A DNA stretch of 33,088 bases. It comes from an uncultured Agathobacter sp. Lineage in GTDB: Bacteria > Bacillota > Clostridia > Lachnospirales > Lachnospiraceae. The translations under genes and the position numbers were made by a program. The stretch is from positions 1-33,088 of the forward strand of contig CAKRLV010000024.1 of NCBI GenBank assembly GCA_934359755.1, written 5' to 3'. The notes under the pieces are model-generated. The model saw only the letters and a program-made list of their open reading frames with translations, did not search any database and was not told the DNA's origin. Positions 1 through 6,779 of this stretch are shown here, piece by piece (positions within the stretch are counted from its first letter, which is position 1; each line of letters opens with the position of its first letter).

Positions 1-274
1 TGTGGCGTCCTTTGATCACTCGGCAGATGTTATCAAAGCGAAGCTCAGAGCATAGTTCCTGAAGAAACAGATAACCAAATTCGTATATTGCTCATTTTAT
101 TATAAAGCACAAATTTCTTGCAGGCGGCGCTATCTAAATATATAATCAACATACAATAGCAATGTAATAATTGTTGCAAGAGAAGATGGTATATTAAAGA
201 AAAGAAGGATTTAAGACAGATATAAGCCTTGTTTGTAGATATATACTAGTATAGCAGATAAGATAGGAGCAAAA
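1..274. other. left-edge intergenic region, no supported gene
   Basis: I see no convincing gene here. On the + strand a reading frame open from the left edge ends at a TAG at 53-55 after about 17 codons (ending DVIKAKLRA). It could be the tail of an upstream gene, but it is too short to judge. The rest is AT-rich and leads into the LysR gene, whose ribosome-binding site (AGGAG) lies at about 265-269. Confidence 0.4.
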
Positions 275-1180
275 GTGACATTACAACAATTAACATACCT
301 CGTAACAGTTGCAGAATGTGGAAATATTACCGATGCAGCCCAGAAGTTGTTCATATCCCAGCCGAGTCTTAGCACAGCGATCCATAACCTTGAAAAAGAG
401 ATGGGAGTGACCGCATTTGTCAGATCCAGCAAGGGAGTAGTGGTGACAAGAGAGGGCGAACAACTTCTCTCATTTGCCAGAATGTTGTTAGAACAGGCAG
501 ACAATATGAAGCAGCACTTTGGCACAGGCGAGCGAAGAACTCCCAAGTTCTCAGTTTCATGCCAGCATTATTCATTTGCCGTGAATGCGTTTGTAGAACT
601 CATCAAGAAGTATGATGCGGACCAGTACAGCTTCATAATCAGGGAGACACAGACAGGCGAGATTATAGAAGACGTCGCAAACGGCAAGAGCGAAATCGGA
701 GTGTTGTATCTGTCAGAACATAATGAAGACGTTCTGACAAAGATGATAAAGAAGAATGAACTCATATTTGAGGAATTATATGTGGCAAAACCACATGTAT
801 TTATCTGCAAAAAGCACCCGCTTGCAAAGAAGGAAGTTATTGCGATAGAAGATTTGCAGCCGTATCCATATCTTGTGTTTGAACAGGGACAGTACAATTC
901 CTTTTACTTTTCGGAGGAATTTATGAGCATGCTTGATTTTCCGAAAAATATACAGGTGAGAGACAGAGCAACTCTTTTTAATCTGGTGATAGGGTTAAAT
1001 GGATTTACCGTAAGCAGCGGAATTATAGACCAGAAACTAAACGGAACAAGTATAGTGGCAAGACCATTGGAAGTAGATGCTACCATGAAAATTGGCATCA
1101 TAATGAAAAGGAATGCAATTCCCAGCAGATATGGTTCTTATTATGTAGAAGCACTCAAGAAGCACCTTTCCATAGTTTAA
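275..1180 (+). CDS. LysR-family transcriptional regulator
   Basis: A 301-residue LysR-type regulator. Residues 1-60 form the typical winged helix-turn-helix (TLQQLTYLVTVAECGNITDA, then a recognition helix with SQPSLSTAIHNLEKEMG). Residues about 90-295 form the effector-binding domain with the periplasmic-binding-protein fold. Start is GTG 275, placed by an AGGAG about 6 bases upstream. It lies 113 bp before, and in the same direction as, a MetE-type methyltransferase, so a role in methionine or one-carbon metabolism (as with MetR) is a reasonable inference, but no effector can be read from sequence. A 12-bp-armed perfect inverted repeat (1167-1178 / 1180-1191) spans its stop codon and may end its transcript, although no T-run follows. 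Confidence 0.92.
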   Translation: MTLQQLTYLVTVAECGNITDAAQKLFISQPSLSTAIHNLEKEMGVTAFVRSSKGVVVTREGEQLLSFARMLLEQADNMKQHFGTGERRTPKFSVSCQHYSFAVNAFVELIKKYDADQYSFIIRETQTGEIIEDVANGKSEIGVLYLSEHNEDVLTKMIKKNELIFEELYVAKPHVFICKKHPLAKKEVIAIEDLQPYPYLVFEQGQYNSFYFSEEFMSMLDFPKNIQVRDRATLFNLVIGLNGFTVSSGIIDQKLNGTSIVARPLEVDATMKIGIIMKRNAIPSRYGSYYVEALKKHLSIV

Positions 1181-1293
1181 AACTATGGAAAAGCTAAAGT
1201 TTAAAGTATTATTCACACTGTAGAAATGCTGATAGAATATCCTCAGAAAACAAATACAGACATCGGATAGATAAAGATACGGAGGATATTATA

Positions 1294-2409
1294 ATGAGCA
1301 AATTACAGACACCTTTCAGATATGATTATGTAGGAAGCTTTCTGCGTCCACAGAGGCTTAAAGATGCCAAGGCATCATATAAAGAAGGAAAGCTCAGCCA
1401 GAAAGATTATGATGCAGTTGTAAATGAAGAGATTACAAAGCTTGTGGCAAAGCAGAAGGAATTAGGTTATCACGTTATCACGGATGGAGAATTCAGAAGA
1501 ACATTCTGGCATCTTGATTTCATGTGGGGACTTGATGGAATAGATCATGAGGATACTGGAAACGGAGTTCAGTTTGATGCGGAACTTGCCGTGCTTGATG
1601 ATACATATCTTGTAGGAAAAGTTAAGGCTGCAAAACATCCTTTTGTAGAGTATTTCAAATTCCTGCAGCAGTTCGAGGATGAGAATACAGTTGCAAAATA
1701 TACAATTCCTGCACCAGCGCAGACATTTCAGCAGCTTATAGTGCCAGCCAATATTGAAAGCACAAGAAAATTCTATCCCACAAATGAGGAATTGATTCAG
1801 GATATCGCAAAAGCATATCAGGATGTAATCAGACAGTTCTATGATGCAGGCTGCCGCAATCTTCAGCTTGATGACTGTACATGGGGAGCTGTAGTAGGCG
1901 AAGCTGCAAAGCAGAGATACAAATCACTTGGAATAGATATTGAAGATGTTAAAAAGCAGCTGCTTGAAGTTAATAACCTTGCACTTGAAGGCAAGCCAGA
2001 AGATATGATTATTACTTCACATATCTGTAGAGGCAACTATCATTCAACATTCTTTACAAGTGGACCATATGATTCAGTAGCTGACTATGTATTTGCAAAA
2101 GAAAATGTGGATGCATTGTTACTTGAATATGATGATGCTAGATCTGGTGGATTTGCACCGCTTAAGAAGGTATCACCAGATAAAAAGGTGGTTCTTGGAT
2201 TGATTACCACCAAGACACCAGAACTTGAAGACAAAGAGACTGTTATTGCAAGAATTCACGAAGCCGCAAAGTATATTCCACTTGACAGACTGTGTCTGAG
2301 CCCACAGTGTGGTTTTGCGTCATGTGAGATTGGAAATAAACTCACAGAGGAGCAGCAGTGGGCAAAGCTTAAGCTTGTAAAAGAAATCGCAGAAGAGGTG
2401 TGGGGTTAA
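1294..2409 (+). CDS. cobalamin-independent methionine synthase-like methyltransferase (short MetE, YxjG/YxjH type)
   Basis: A 371-residue protein matching only the C-terminal catalytic barrel of cobalamin-independent methionine synthase; full MetE is about 750 residues. It is the size of Bacillus YxjG/YxjH. N-terminal YVGSFLRP and the zinc-site motifs are intact: His243 and Cys245 (SHICRGNYHS), Glu278 (LLLEYDDARSG) and Cys339 (LSPQCGFAS). It should move a methyl group to homocysteine or a related thiol in the cytoplasm; the methyl donor of these short forms is not certain. GGAGG at 1281-1285 sets the ATG start. No S-box or T-box leader is visible, so control is probably by the adjacent LysR protein. 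The 3' end overlaps the oppositely transcribed response-regulator gene by 4 bases. Confidence 0.88.
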   Translation: MSKLQTPFRYDYVGSFLRPQRLKDAKASYKEGKLSQKDYDAVVNEEITKLVAKQKELGYHVITDGEFRRTFWHLDFMWGLDGIDHEDTGNGVQFDAELAVLDDTYLVGKVKAAKHPFVEYFKFLQQFEDENTVAKYTIPAPAQTFQQLIVPANIESTRKFYPTNEELIQDIAKAYQDVIRQFYDAGCRNLQLDDCTWGAVVGEAAKQRYKSLGIDIEDVKKQLLEVNNLALEGKPEDMIITSHICRGNYHSTFFTSGPYDSVADYVFAKENVDALLLEYDDARSGGFAPLKKVSPDKKVVLGLITTKTPELEDKETVIARIHEAAKYIPLDRLCLSPQCGFASCEIGNKLTEEQQWAKLKLVKEIAEEVWG

Positions 2410-3131
2410 TTTAATATTTTTTTGATCCCCTGCCGCGAAGCTAATATAGTTTCACCATTTTTCAAAATAATAATACGATCTTTCAAATTTATATCAGTAA
2501 TCATATTTTTATTTACTATAAATGAGCGGTGGCATCTGCAAAATTGTTCATCAAGTAATGGTTCTATATCTTTCAACTTTGATGTAAATTCAATTAGTTG
2601 ATTGTGTGTATGAACCATTACTTTGTGTATGGTGTTTGATGTTTCAAAATAGTAAATATCATCGAGAGGAATAAATAAATCTTTGTTATCAGTCTCAACT
2701 TTGAAGAGTCTTTGATGTTCGTTGTTAGGAGAGCTGTATTTTGTATATGCATCTAAAATGCAGTTATGAATCCTGTCACTAAGTTCATCGACATTATCCT
2801 TTATAATAAAATCCATAGCCTCAACTTTATATGAAAATGTCATAAATCCCATTTCTGAATGAGTAGTCACGAAGACAATAAATCCGCGGGAATCTATTTT
2901 TCTTATTTCCTGTGCCAGAATTAATCCATTAATATCACAATTCAAATCAATATCAAGAAAGTATAGTCCTGTGCCGGTTTGCCCTTGCGCAGCTTGCAAT
3001 AATTCATGAGGATTGGCGGTTGCAAGACAGAAGTTCAAGGCATAATTTTCCATCAGAACAGTATTCTCAATTAACTTAGCCATATGAGAACGTTGCTTAT
3101 CATCATCTTCACATAAATATATATTTAGCAT
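2406..3131 (-). CDS. AgrA-type LytTR response regulator, copy 1
   Basis: A 241-residue response regulator of the AgrA type. The receiver domain (1-125) has the acidic pocket EDDD near residue 8, the phospho-acceptor Asp60 in YFLDIDLNCDINGL, Thr/Ser in FVTTHSE and Lys in FIIKD. The LytTR DNA-binding domain (about 140-241) carries the RCHRSFIVN signature. It is transcribed away from a paralogue at 3310 and shares a 178-bp promoter region with it. CCTCC at 3136-3140 (GGAGG on this strand) sets the start and a TATAAT -10 lies at 3167-3172. A second regulator for the same AgrC-like kinase, or for an unlinked kinase, are both possible. Confidence 0.92.
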   Translation of the reverse strand: MLNIYLCEDDDKQRSHMAKLIENTVLMENYALNFCLATANPHELLQAAQGQTGTGLYFLDIDLNCDINGLILAQEIRKIDSRGFIVFVTTHSEMGFMTFSYKVEAMDFIIKDNVDELSDRIHNCILDAYTKYSSPNNEHQRLFKVETDNKDLFIPLDDIYYFETSNTIHKVMVHTHNQLIEFTSKLKDIEPLLDEQFCRCHRSFIVNKNMITDINLKDRIIILKNGETILASRQGIKKILN

Positions 3132-3197
3132 ATTGCCTCCGAGTGAATATAAATTCTATAAATATAATTATAACAGAATTCGACATGATGAAAAAGT

Positions 3198-3264
3198 AAC
3201 GCTTATGACAATAAATTGACCGTTTATTATATTTTTGTGTAAAAAATGGTTAATCCTGTATAAT
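3198..3264 (+). promoter_or_regulatory. LytTR (AgrA-type) direct-repeat operator and promoter of the regulator-agrBDC unit
   Basis: Two 9-bp direct repeats, AACGCTTAT (3198-3206) and ACCGTTTAT (3219-3227), start 21 bp apart, i.e. a 12-bp spacer. That is the geometry bound by AgrA-type LytTR proteins. The -10 box TATAAT lies at 3259-3264, 31 bp after the right repeat, with no recognisable -35 box, as expected of an activator-dependent promoter. The same arrangement with the same distances occurs before the bacteriocin gene (6341-6407). Confidence 0.75.
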
Positions 3265-3309
3265 TAATTTGGATATGAAAATAATTTTCTTCCAGGAGAG
3301 GCTGATTAT

Positions 3310-4056
3310 ATGTTTAAAGTTTATGTATGTGAAGACAATGAGATTCAAAGTGAGAAAATGGATGATGTACTGTGCAGCATTATAAAAGCAGAAAATCTTG
3401 ATATGGAAATAGGATGTATAACTGGTAATCCTGAAGAAATTATCAGAACAATTAAACAGGAAAATAATCCGAGTATATTTTTTCTGGATATAGATCTTGG
3501 ATGTGATATGAATGGACTTGAACTTGCCATGGAAATCAGAAGAATGCTGCCCAGATGTTATATAGTGTTTGTGACCACACATTCAGAGATGTCTTTTTTG
3601 ACATTTTCATATAAGGTTGAGGCACTTGATTTCATTTTAAAAGACAATCCAGATGATTTCAGAAATCGTGTATACCAATGTATAATGCAGGCAATAAAAA
3701 GAAATAAAATAGAAAATACCAATGAAATAAAAAAGCTTACATTAAAAATAGGAGACCATGTGAGAATTATTCCACTGGATGAAATTAAGTTTTTTGAGGT
3801 CGCATCTGAGGGAAGAAAAATTTCTGTGCATGGAACAAATTTTATAATGGAATTTCCAGGAAAATTAAAGGATATTGAGAAATCAGTGGATGAAAAGTTT
3901 GTGCGTTGTCACAGAGGTTTTATCGTAAATACAGATTATGTGGAAGATGTAGATATTAATGGAAGAATAGTGCATATGCAAGGGGGAGAGGAATGTCCAA
4001 TGTCTGTCAGGATGGGAAAGGGATTAAGTAGAAGGATTAATAAAAATTTTAAATAA
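3310..4056 (+). CDS. AgrA-type LytTR response regulator, copy 2 (first gene of agr-like operon)
   Basis: A 248-residue AgrA-type regulator, clearly a paralogue of the divergent gene at 2406-3131. Receiver domain 1-125 with EDN near residue 8, phospho-acceptor Asp60 (FFLDIDLGCDMNGL), FVTTHSE and FILKD; LytTR domain about 145-248 with RCHRGFIVN. AGGAG at 3294-3298 sets the ATG. It is followed after 31 bp by agrB, then agrD and the kinase, all on the same strand, so it is the natural partner of that kinase. The LytTR repeats in its own promoter suggest positive autoregulation, the standard logic of agr systems. Confidence 0.92.
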   Translation: MFKVYVCEDNEIQSEKMDDVLCSIIKAENLDMEIGCITGNPEEIIRTIKQENNPSIFFLDIDLGCDMNGLELAMEIRRMLPRCYIVFVTTHSEMSFLTFSYKVEALDFILKDNPDDFRNRVYQCIMQAIKRNKIENTNEIKKLTLKIGDHVRIIPLDEIKFFEVASEGRKISVHGTNFIMEFPGKLKDIEKSVDEKFVRCHRGFIVNTDYVEDVDINGRIVHMQGGEECPMSVRMGKGLSRRINKNFK

Positions 4057-4087
4057 AGAGATATTTATACGATATGGAGGAAAAATA

Positions 4088-4657
4088 GTGCAGCATAAAA
4101 TGGCAATTTATTTTGCTGATAAACTGTTTGAGGGAATAGAGGAAGAAAAGGAAAAAATATTAGTCACATATGGAATTGAAGTTATTTTGAATGAATTTTT
4201 AAAAATAATTTTCTATATGAGTATAGGAATAATTTTTGGAAAAAGTTTGGAGGTATTTTTTTCAATAGCGTTCTTTTTAGGGGTGAGAAGGATAGCTGGC
4301 GGAAGACATTGTAGGACAAACGTTGCTTGTTTCATAATTAGTTTATTAACAATATGTGGAAGTGTTATTATTGCTTATTTTATTAATGAATATTTTAGAC
4401 CAAGAAATGATTTGATTTTTATTATTACTATAGTAGAAAGTATAGCTATTATCATATTTATACCATTTAAAATAAATATAACCAATTATAAGCAGATTAT
4501 TATGCGCAAAGTAATAATGCTATGCTTGTTGCTTGGTGGTGTTACTATACCTATGGCAATCAATTATTATATATATGTTGATATCGTAATTTTTCTTATT
4601 GCAATTGAAATAGTATCTTGTATTTCATGTAAACGTAACACTTGGTATAGGTATTAA
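4088..4657 (+). CDS. agrB: AgrB-like peptide-processing membrane endopeptidase
   Basis: A 189-residue integral membrane protein of the AgrB family (usual length about 190). The catalytic pair is visible in RRIAGGRHCRTNVAC as His74 and Cys81, with the same 7-residue spacing as His77/Cys84 of Staphylococcus aureus AgrB. About four to six hydrophobic segments follow. It should cut the AgrD prepeptide on its C-terminal side and close the thiolactone ring. Start is GTG 4088, preceded by GGAGG at 4076-4080 with 7-base spacing. It sits between the response regulator (31 bp upstream) and the agrD-like gene (36 bp downstream), as expected of one operon. Confidence 0.93.
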   Translation: MQHKMAIYFADKLFEGIEEEKEKILVTYGIEVILNEFLKIIFYMSIGIIFGKSLEVFFSIAFFLGVRRIAGGRHCRTNVACFIISLLTICGSVIIAYFINEYFRPRNDLIFIITIVESIAIIIFIPFKINITNYKQIIMRKVIMLCLLLGGVTIPMAINYYIYVDIVIFLIAIEIVSCISCKRNTWYRY

Positions 4658-4693
4658 TTAAATCTATAAATATAATTTTCCAGGGGAAGAGGA

Positions 4694-4852
4694 ATGAAAA
4701 CAAAAGAATTAAAAAATGGAATACGAAATATTTGTAAGAAGGTGGGAGAACAAAATATCAAAAGTGAATGTCCAGGTTTTTTCTATAAAATTCCGATACC
4801 TAAGCAATTGAATAATACAAAAAATATTTTAATCGAGAAGGCATTAATATAA
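4694..4852 (+). CDS. agrD: AgrD-like autoinducer prepeptide (small gene)
   Basis: A 52-residue ORF between agrB and the kinase, with a strong ribosome-binding site (GGGGAAGAGG, 4683-4692) one base before ATG-proximal spacing. Residues 1-23 are a Lys-rich amphipathic leader (MKTKELKNGIRNICKKVG). The signal core is SECPGFF with Cys26. The tail YKIPIPKQLNN resembles the Pro/Leu recognition tail that AgrB needs (PxxPxxL in known AgrDs). By analogy the mature signal would be a five-residue thiolactone ring, Cys26-Pro-Gly-Phe-Phe30, perhaps with one to three N-terminal residues (Lys-Ser-Glu). The exact cut sites are inferred. A second Cys14 lies in the leader. The tail is basic rather than acidic, which is unusual for the family. 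Confidence 0.82.
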   Translation: MKTKELKNGIRNICKKVGEQNIKSECPGFFYKIPIPKQLNNTKNILIEKALI

Positions 4853-4894
4853 ATGAATACCCGATTTTTTAAAAGATAAGCTTTACAAAAGTAG

Positions 4895-4927
4895 CTGTAT
4901 TATGTTAGACTTGTTTTACTAATACAG
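4895..4927. promoter_or_regulatory. inverted repeat between agrD and the kinase gene
   Basis: CTGTATTA (4895-4902) and TAATACAG (4920-4927) form a perfect 8-bp inverted repeat with a 17-base centre, ending 13 bp before the kinase start codon. It may form an RNA hairpin that tunes kinase translation relative to agrBD, or be an operator. No T-run follows, so a terminator is unlikely. Confidence 0.4.
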
Positions 4928-4940
4928 AAAGAGAATAGTT

Positions 4941-6239
4941 ATGTTAGATGCAATTTTATTATTAGTAAGCTCATTTTATATGCCAATTTGTTTTGAAGCT
5001 TATTTGGAAAAAAGAGTCAGTGTTATAAGAAGATTAGTTGGATATACATGCTGTGCATTAACCATGTTTGCGGTTGGAATGATACAAGTGACGGAATTAT
5101 ATTTGCCGATTATATTTGTTATTACAGGAGTTATTTTGCATTTTGTATGTAAAGTGAGAATCAAAGAATTATGGATTATCATCATAAGTTATGTACAATG
5201 TTCAATTATAGGTGTATTTGTAGATTTTTTGATTTTAAATTACTTGGGAGATACAAAAAAGATTATACAGCAGTTGGTGTCATATTTGGGTACTGCCATA
5301 TTAATAGTTGTGGTTAGTTTTATTATTAAAAAGATTGTGAACAGACTTAAAAGTGGCTATGCAGGAAAATATAATAATTCATTATTCCTTATGATTGTTT
5401 GTAATGCGGTATTGTTGTCAATACTTATTCTGGTGAATAATTGGGTGTCACGAGTGAATAATTGGAATGCTACTATTCAAAGAGTGAATATCATCATATA
5501 TGTTATATATGCAGTTATTATGTTGATTGTGACATGGTTTATTTTTAAAGCAGGTCGAGTTGTAAGTGAGGCGGAGCAGGAGAAAAAGCAACTTGAGAAT
5601 CTTGTAGAATACTCTGAGCAAATTGAAAGTATGTATACGGATCTTAGAAGTTTTAAACATGATTATGTCAACATAATGTCAACCATGGCAGGATATTTTG
5701 AAAGTAAGGATTATGAGGGATTAGAGCAGTATTTCAACGATAATATTGTACCAGTAAGCAAAAAATTAAGTAGAGATAATTATAGACTGAATCAGCTGAA
5801 GAATATTGAAAATATTGCAATAAAAGGTCTTATTTCATCAAAATTAATATATGCACATGAAATAGGTATAGATGTGTATATAGATATAATGGATCCTATA
5901 GATAGTTTTTATGTAAGAGATGTGGATTTAGGACGAATATTAGGAGTTTATTTGGATAATGCATTAGAGGCTGTAAAGGAATGTAGTGATAAACGAATAA
6001 GATTTAATATTACTAAAACTGATAAAAATATATGTATAGTAATAGCTAATACCTATAATTCTCAAGTGGAAATACCATTGGGAATGATAAATAAGAAAGG
6101 CTATTCTTCAAAGGGAAACAATAGGGGCTTGGGGCTATATAATGTCGATATTATTGCCTCTAAGTATAGTAATATATTTAAGTATACAAAAATAGAAGAT
6201 GGTTTCTTTATTCAACATATAGAAATAAGGAGAAACTAG
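4941..6239 (+). CDS. AgrC-like GHKL sensor histidine kinase
   Basis: A 432-residue sensor kinase of the AgrC/HPK10 type. Six or seven hydrophobic segments fill residues 1-205 and should bind the peptide signal from outside. A helical linker (about 207-235) leads to the phospho-accepting His240 in RSFKHDYVN. The GHKL ATPase domain has the N box at Asn340 (YLDNALEA) and the G box at 391-398 (KGNNRGLGLYNV); the classic F box is weak, as usual in this family. It is the last gene of the regulator-agrB-agrD-kinase unit and is followed by a strong terminator at 6249-6276. It most likely phosphorylates one or both of the AgrA-type regulators. Confidence 0.92.
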   Translation: MLDAILLLVSSFYMPICFEAYLEKRVSVIRRLVGYTCCALTMFAVGMIQVTELYLPIIFVITGVILHFVCKVRIKELWIIIISYVQCSIIGVFVDFLILNYLGDTKKIIQQLVSYLGTAILIVVVSFIIKKIVNRLKSGYAGKYNNSLFLMIVCNAVLLSILILVNNWVSRVNNWNATIQRVNIIIYVIYAVIMLIVTWFIFKAGRVVSEAEQEKKQLENLVEYSEQIESMYTDLRSFKHDYVNIMSTMAGYFESKDYEGLEQYFNDNIVPVSKKLSRDNYRLNQLKNIENIAIKGLISSKLIYAHEIGIDVYIDIMDPIDSFYVRDVDLGRILGVYLDNALEAVKECSDKRIRFNITKTDKNICIVIANTYNSQVEIPLGMINKKGYSSKGNNRGLGLYNVDIIASKYSNIFKYTKIEDGFFIQHIEIRRN

Positions 6240-6248
6240 AAGGTGGAC

Positions 6249-6278
6249 AAAAGCTGGCAAAATGCCAGCTTTTATTTT
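6249..6278 (+). terminator. intrinsic terminator after the agr-like operon
   Basis: A perfect 11-bp hairpin, AAAAGCTGGCA (6249-6259) and TGCCAGCTTTT (6263-6273) around AAA, runs into TTTTATTTTT. It separates the agr-like operon from the bacteriocin promoter, so the bacteriocin needs its own promoter. Confidence 0.88.
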
Positions 6279-6340
6279 TACATATTTATGTAATTATATG
6301 TTGATATTTGGACATAAGTGTAATTCAAAATCAATATATT

Positions 6341-6407
6341 AACGCTTATGTAGCAAATCTTACCATTTATTACAAAAAGATAGAATTCTCCGTAAAAAGA
6401 ATATAAT
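6341..6407 (+). promoter_or_regulatory. LytTR (AgrA-type) operator and promoter of the bacteriocin operon
   Basis: AACGCTTAT (6341-6349) and ACCATTTAT (6362-6370) start 21 bp apart, and TATAAT (6402-6407) follows the right repeat by 31 bp. The left repeat is identical to the one at 3198-3206 and the right one differs by a single base. Flanking bases match too (TAACGCTTATG, then 11 bases, then ACC-TTTATTA). No good -35 box is present. This is direct sequence evidence that the AgrA-type regulator(s) control the bacteriocin. Confidence 0.78.
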
Positions 6408-6482
6408 TATATTTGCCAAATAAATAAGCATGCATGTAAATTTTATGAGGTAAAAATACTTAAAGATACAAGGAGATTAATC

Positions 6483-6764
6483 ATGAAGAAAAATGTATTA
6501 GCTTTATTAGCTGCATTAGCAGTATTAACAACAAGCGCAGTACCAGCAATGGCTCGAACAGTATATTACAAAGGACAGGCTGTGAGTTGGGATTATGGAA
6601 GAATGATGGGGCTTTATAGTTATTCAGATGTTCAGACATCTCAATACCAGCATTCAGCAACTGCTAATACTACATTTTCAGGATGGAAATATCCTGGAGT
6701 TAAAGCACATGCACAGCAGTATGTAGGAATGAAAGGTGCAACCGCATATTGGAATTGTAGATAA
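6483..6764 (+). CDS. lactococcin-972-family bacteriocin precursor
   Basis: A 93-residue secreted peptide. A Sec signal peptide (MKKN, hydrophobic core, AMA before Arg25) leaves a mature peptide of about 69 residues. The mature part has the lactococcin-972 family pattern: VSWDYG near the N-terminus, a YSYSDVQ..YQHSATA block in the middle, KAHAQQ, and an aromatic C-terminus AYWNCR. Unlike double-glycine bacteriocins it has no GG leader. Lactococcin 972 itself binds lipid II and blocks septum formation; that target is not proven for this divergent member. AAGGAG at about 6470 sets the start. The next two genes are the usual membrane and ABC partners of this family, which supports the call. Confidence 0.85.
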   Translation: MKKNVLALLAALAVLTTSAVPAMARTVYYKGQAVSWDYGRMMGLYSYSDVQTSQYQHSATANTTFSGWKYPGVKAHAQQYVGMKGATAYWNCR

Positions 6765-6779
6765 TAGAGAGGATTAGAA

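Noticed and set aside
2..55. Open frame from the left edge (17 codons) as the tail of an upstream gene
   Set aside because: Too short to recognise; other frames and strands look equally possible.
1181..1293. SAM or T-box riboswitch before the MetE-type gene
   Set aside because: Only 113 bp, with no conserved S-box or T-box strings and no terminator hairpin.
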